From Verrucomicrobiota bacterium (GTDB lineage Bacteria; Verrucomicrobiota; Verrucomicrobiia; Limisphaerales; DSYF01): DNA of 7,133 nt. Positions within the stretch are counted from its first letter, which is position 1. Every line of letters starts with the position of its first letter. The stretch spans positions 1-7,133 of the forward strand of contig JALOTU010000106.1 in NCBI GenBank assembly GCA_025457725.1, read 5' to 3'. Position numbers and translations under genes: made by a program. Below are positions 5,427 through 7,133 of the stretch, in pieces. Below the pieces are notes generated by a model. That model was given only the letters and a program-made list of their open reading frames with translations. It made no database searches and was not told where the DNA came from.

Positions 5427-6899
5427 ATGGAACCCACCGGAGATATCGCCCTCATTGGCCTGGCCGTCATGGGCCAAAACCTGATCCTGAACATGAATGA
5501 CCACGGCTACACCGTCGTGGCCTACAACCGCACCGTCGAAAAGGTGGACGAGTTCCTGGCCCACGAGGCCAAAGGAACCAACGTCCTCGGAGCCCACTCC
5601 ATCGAGGACATGGTCGCCAAATTGAAACGCCCGCGTCGCGTCATGATGCTGGTGAAGGCCGGCAAACCGGTGGACGATTTCATCGAGCAGATCATCCCCC
5701 ACCTGGAGCCCGGCGACATCATCATTGACGGGGGCAATTCCCTGTTCGAAGACACCAACCGCCGCACACGCCTGGTCGAATCCAAAGGCCTCCTGTATGT
5801 GGGCACCGGCGTGTCGGGAGGCGAGGAGGGCGCCCGACGCGGCCCCTCGATCATGCCGGGCGGTTCCCCGGCCGCGTGGCCCCATGTGAAGGAGATCTTT
5901 CAGTCCGTGTCCGCCAAGGTGGAGGGCGGAACACCCTGCTGCGATTGGGTGGGCGAACAGGGGGCCGGCCATTACGTCAAGATGGTCCACAACGGTATTG
6001 AGTACGGCGACATGCAGCTCATTTGCGAGGCCTACAACATCTTGAAGAACGGCCTGGGAATGAGCGCCGACGAGGCGCATGCGGTGTTCAAGGATTGGAA
6101 CACCGGTGAACTGGACAGCTATCTGATTGAAATCACCCGGGACATTCTGGGGTTCAAGGACGAGGACGGAACGCCGCTGGTGGACAAGATCCTCGATACC
6201 GCCGGGCAGAAGGGCACGGGCAAATGGACGGTGGTGAACTCCCAGGATCTCGGCATCCCGATCACCCTCATAGCGGAGGCGGTTTACAGCCGTTGCGTCT
6301 CGGCCTTGAAGGACGAACGCGTCCGGGCGGCCAGGAAACTCAAGGGACCCCGCCCCGCCCTCACCGGCATCGCGGCCAAACCGGACAAGCGGCAGGCCTT
6401 CATCAACGATGTTCGAGATGCGCTCTACGCGTCCAAGATCGTGAGCTATACCCAGGGCTACATGCTCATGCGTGCCGCCGCCAAGGAGTACGGCTGGAAC
6501 CTGAACTACGGCGGTATCGCCCTCATGTGGCGGGGAGGCTGCATCATTCGCAGCCGGTTCCTCGGCAAGATCAAGGAAGCCTTCGATCACAAGCCGAAAC
6601 TCGAAAACCTGATGCTCGACGACTATTTCCGCGGCGAAATCAAGCGCTGTCAGAAGGGCTGGCGGAATGTGGTGGCGACGACGGCCAAGAAAGGCATTCC
6701 CGCGCCCGCCTTCAGCACCGCGCTGGCATTCTACGATCAGTATCGTTCAGCGGTGCTGCCGGCCAACCTGCTTCAGGCGCAGCGCGATTACTTTGGAGCC
6801 CACACCTACGAGCGAATCGATCGTCCGCGCGGGGAGTTTTTCCACACCAACTGGACCGGCAAAGGGGGCACCACCGCCAGCAGCACCTACAACGCGTAA
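5427..6899 (+). CDS. gnd: 6-phosphogluconate dehydrogenase, decarboxylating
   Basis: It oxidises and decarboxylates 6-phosphogluconate to ribulose 5-phosphate with NADP+ as usual cofactor, in the oxidative pentose phosphate pathway (cytoplasm). The 490-residue product is full length (about 470-490 for the long form). Visible are the dinucleotide-binding loop IALIGLAVMGQNL (7-19), NRT (34-36) after the second strand, VKAGKPVD (76-83), IIIDGGNS with N104, GVSGGEEGARRGPSIMPGG (128-146), and GAGHYVKMVHNGIEYGDMQ with catalytic K185, H188, N189 and E192 (equivalents of sheep K183, H186, N187, E190). The family signature DTAGQKGTGKW (257-267) and the C-terminal tail FFHTNWTGKGG…SSTYNA, which reaches into the partner subunit, are also present. 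No active-site residue is missing. The ATG at 5427 has no Shine-Dalgarno sequence, only an A-rich lead. There is no terminator in the 54-base gap before it, so read-through from lpxI and the unknown gene is plausible. Its stop lies about 41 bases from the convergent rnpB end. Confidence 0.98.
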   Translation: MEPTGDIALIGLAVMGQNLILNMNDHGYTVVAYNRTVEKVDEFLAHEAKGTNVLGAHSIEDMVAKLKRPRRVMMLVKAGKPVDDFIEQIIPHLEPGDIIIDGGNSLFEDTNRRTRLVESKGLLYVGTGVSGGEEGARRGPSIMPGGSPAAWPHVKEIFQSVSAKVEGGTPCCDWVGEQGAGHYVKMVHNGIEYGDMQLICEAYNILKNGLGMSADEAHAVFKDWNTGELDSYLIEITRDILGFKDEDGTPLVDKILDTAGQKGTGKWTVVNSQDLGIPITLIAEAVYSRCVSALKDERVRAARKLKGPRPALTGIAAKPDKRQAFINDVRDALYASKIVSYTQGYMLMRAAAKEYGWNLNYGGIALMWRGGCIIRSRFLGKIKEAFDHKPKLENLMLDDYFRGEIKRCQKGWRNVVATTAKKGIPAPAFSTALAFYDQYRSAVLPANLLQAQRDYFGAHTYERIDRPRGEFFHTNWTGKGGTTASSTYNA

Positions 6900-6906
6900 C
6901 CATCAG

Positions 6907-6939
6907 CCTCCCGCTGCAGGCAAAAGGGGTCTTGGGAGG
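6907..6939. terminator. Candidate bidirectional terminator between gnd and rnpB
   Basis: CCTCCC (6907-6912) and GGGAGG (6934-6939) form a perfect 6-bp GC inverted repeat between the convergent gnd stop and rnpB 3' end. The loop is 21 bases and no T-run follows on either strand, so it is not a classical intrinsic terminator. It is called on position and symmetry only. Confidence 0.3.
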
Positions 6940-6940
6940 G

Positions 6941-7133
6941 TTGTAAGCCGAATTCTGTCTGCGCTTCTCACGAAGCGGAGAGAATCATTTGTCTGGGCGG
7001 CCGATACCCGGAACCTGTCCCGCAGTGCGGAACCCGGAGCGGGCCGCTCCTCGGTCCCCTATTTGGCCTTGCACCCGATGGGGTTTTCCGTGCCCCCTCG
7101 ATTACTCTCGGGGCGGTGGGCTCTTACCCCGCC
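6941..7133 (-). ncRNA. rnpB: RNase P RNA (rnpB), 3' half, 5' end outside window
   Basis: This is the catalytic RNA of RNase P, which trims the 5' leaders of precursor tRNAs. Read on the minus strand, the fragment shows the conserved blocks in the expected order: GGGGTAAGAGCCCACC at the right edge (equivalent to GGTAAGAGCGCACC of E. coli), GTGCAAGGCCAAATAGGGG (7056-7074), a GGCCC loop closed by GGAGC/GCTCC (the P16/P17 hairpin whose loop forms P6), a GGGTA/GGGT segment typical of the CCA-binding L15 loop, CAGACAAATGATT (the 3' strand of P4), and the terminal ACAGAATTCGGCTTACA near 6941. The order and GGTAAGAG block fit the ancestral A-type. The 3' end is placed after CGGCTTACAA by similarity to other bacteria; a few bases either way are possible. 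It converges on gnd. Its promoter and 5' half lie beyond 7133. Confidence 0.95.

Noticed and set aside
5409..6590. 393-codon open frame on the minus strand
   Set aside because: Antisense to gnd, whose catalytic residues are all present; no homology seen in the shadow.
1..7133. CRISPR array, insertion sequence, integrase, toxin-antitoxin pair, tRNA or att site
   Set aside because: I found no regularly spaced repeats, transposase motifs, terminal inverted repeats or tRNA cloverleaf on reading both strands.

Overview
The window is ordinary, densely coded bacterial chromosome with high GC content. It has no sign of mobile elements, CRISPR arrays, phage genes or recent transfer. LpxI-type lipid A synthesis implies a Gram-negative (diderm) organism. 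Plus-strand genes that mostly lack Shine-Dalgarno sequences, a GTG-started sensor kinase, and the style of the small unknown protein together suggest Verrucomicrobiota or a relative. That placement is inference from recollection of the group, not something the sequence proves.

The left half (1-3720) is a minus-strand signalling operon read right to left. It begins with a membrane-anchored PAS histidine kinase (1957-3720, GTG start). A stand-alone receiver protein of the CheY/Rcp1 type follows (1496-1960). The third gene is a large REC-GAF-PAS-PAS protein that begins at 1499 and runs off the left edge. Both junctions are 4-base ATGA overlaps, so the three proteins are very probably made together and may form one phosphotransfer pathway. 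The third gene is easy to miss because it has no stop codon inside the window. Its frame is open for 499 codons and its domains are clear.

The divergent intergenic region (3721-4000) carries a near-consensus sigma-70-type promoter pointing right (3856-3884). It also holds an imperfect palindrome (3786-3811) upstream of the kinase gene.

The right half (4001-6899) has three co-directional plus-strand genes: lpxI (UDP-2,3-diacylglucosamine pyrophosphatase, lipid A pathway), a 168-residue protein I do not recognise, and gnd (6-phosphogluconate dehydrogenase, oxidative pentose phosphate pathway). Gaps of 28 and 54 bases with no visible terminator make co-transcription plausible. The genes do not form one obvious pathway and look like housekeeping functions.

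At the right end, the minus strand from 7133 down to about 6941 is the 3' half of the RNase P RNA gene (rnpB), convergent with gnd. A small GC-rich inverted repeat lies between them and may serve as a terminator. I found no clearly novel system. The points most worth a second look are the three-protein signalling operon, the unknown gene between lpxI and gnd, and the unusual helices in the rnpB fragment.
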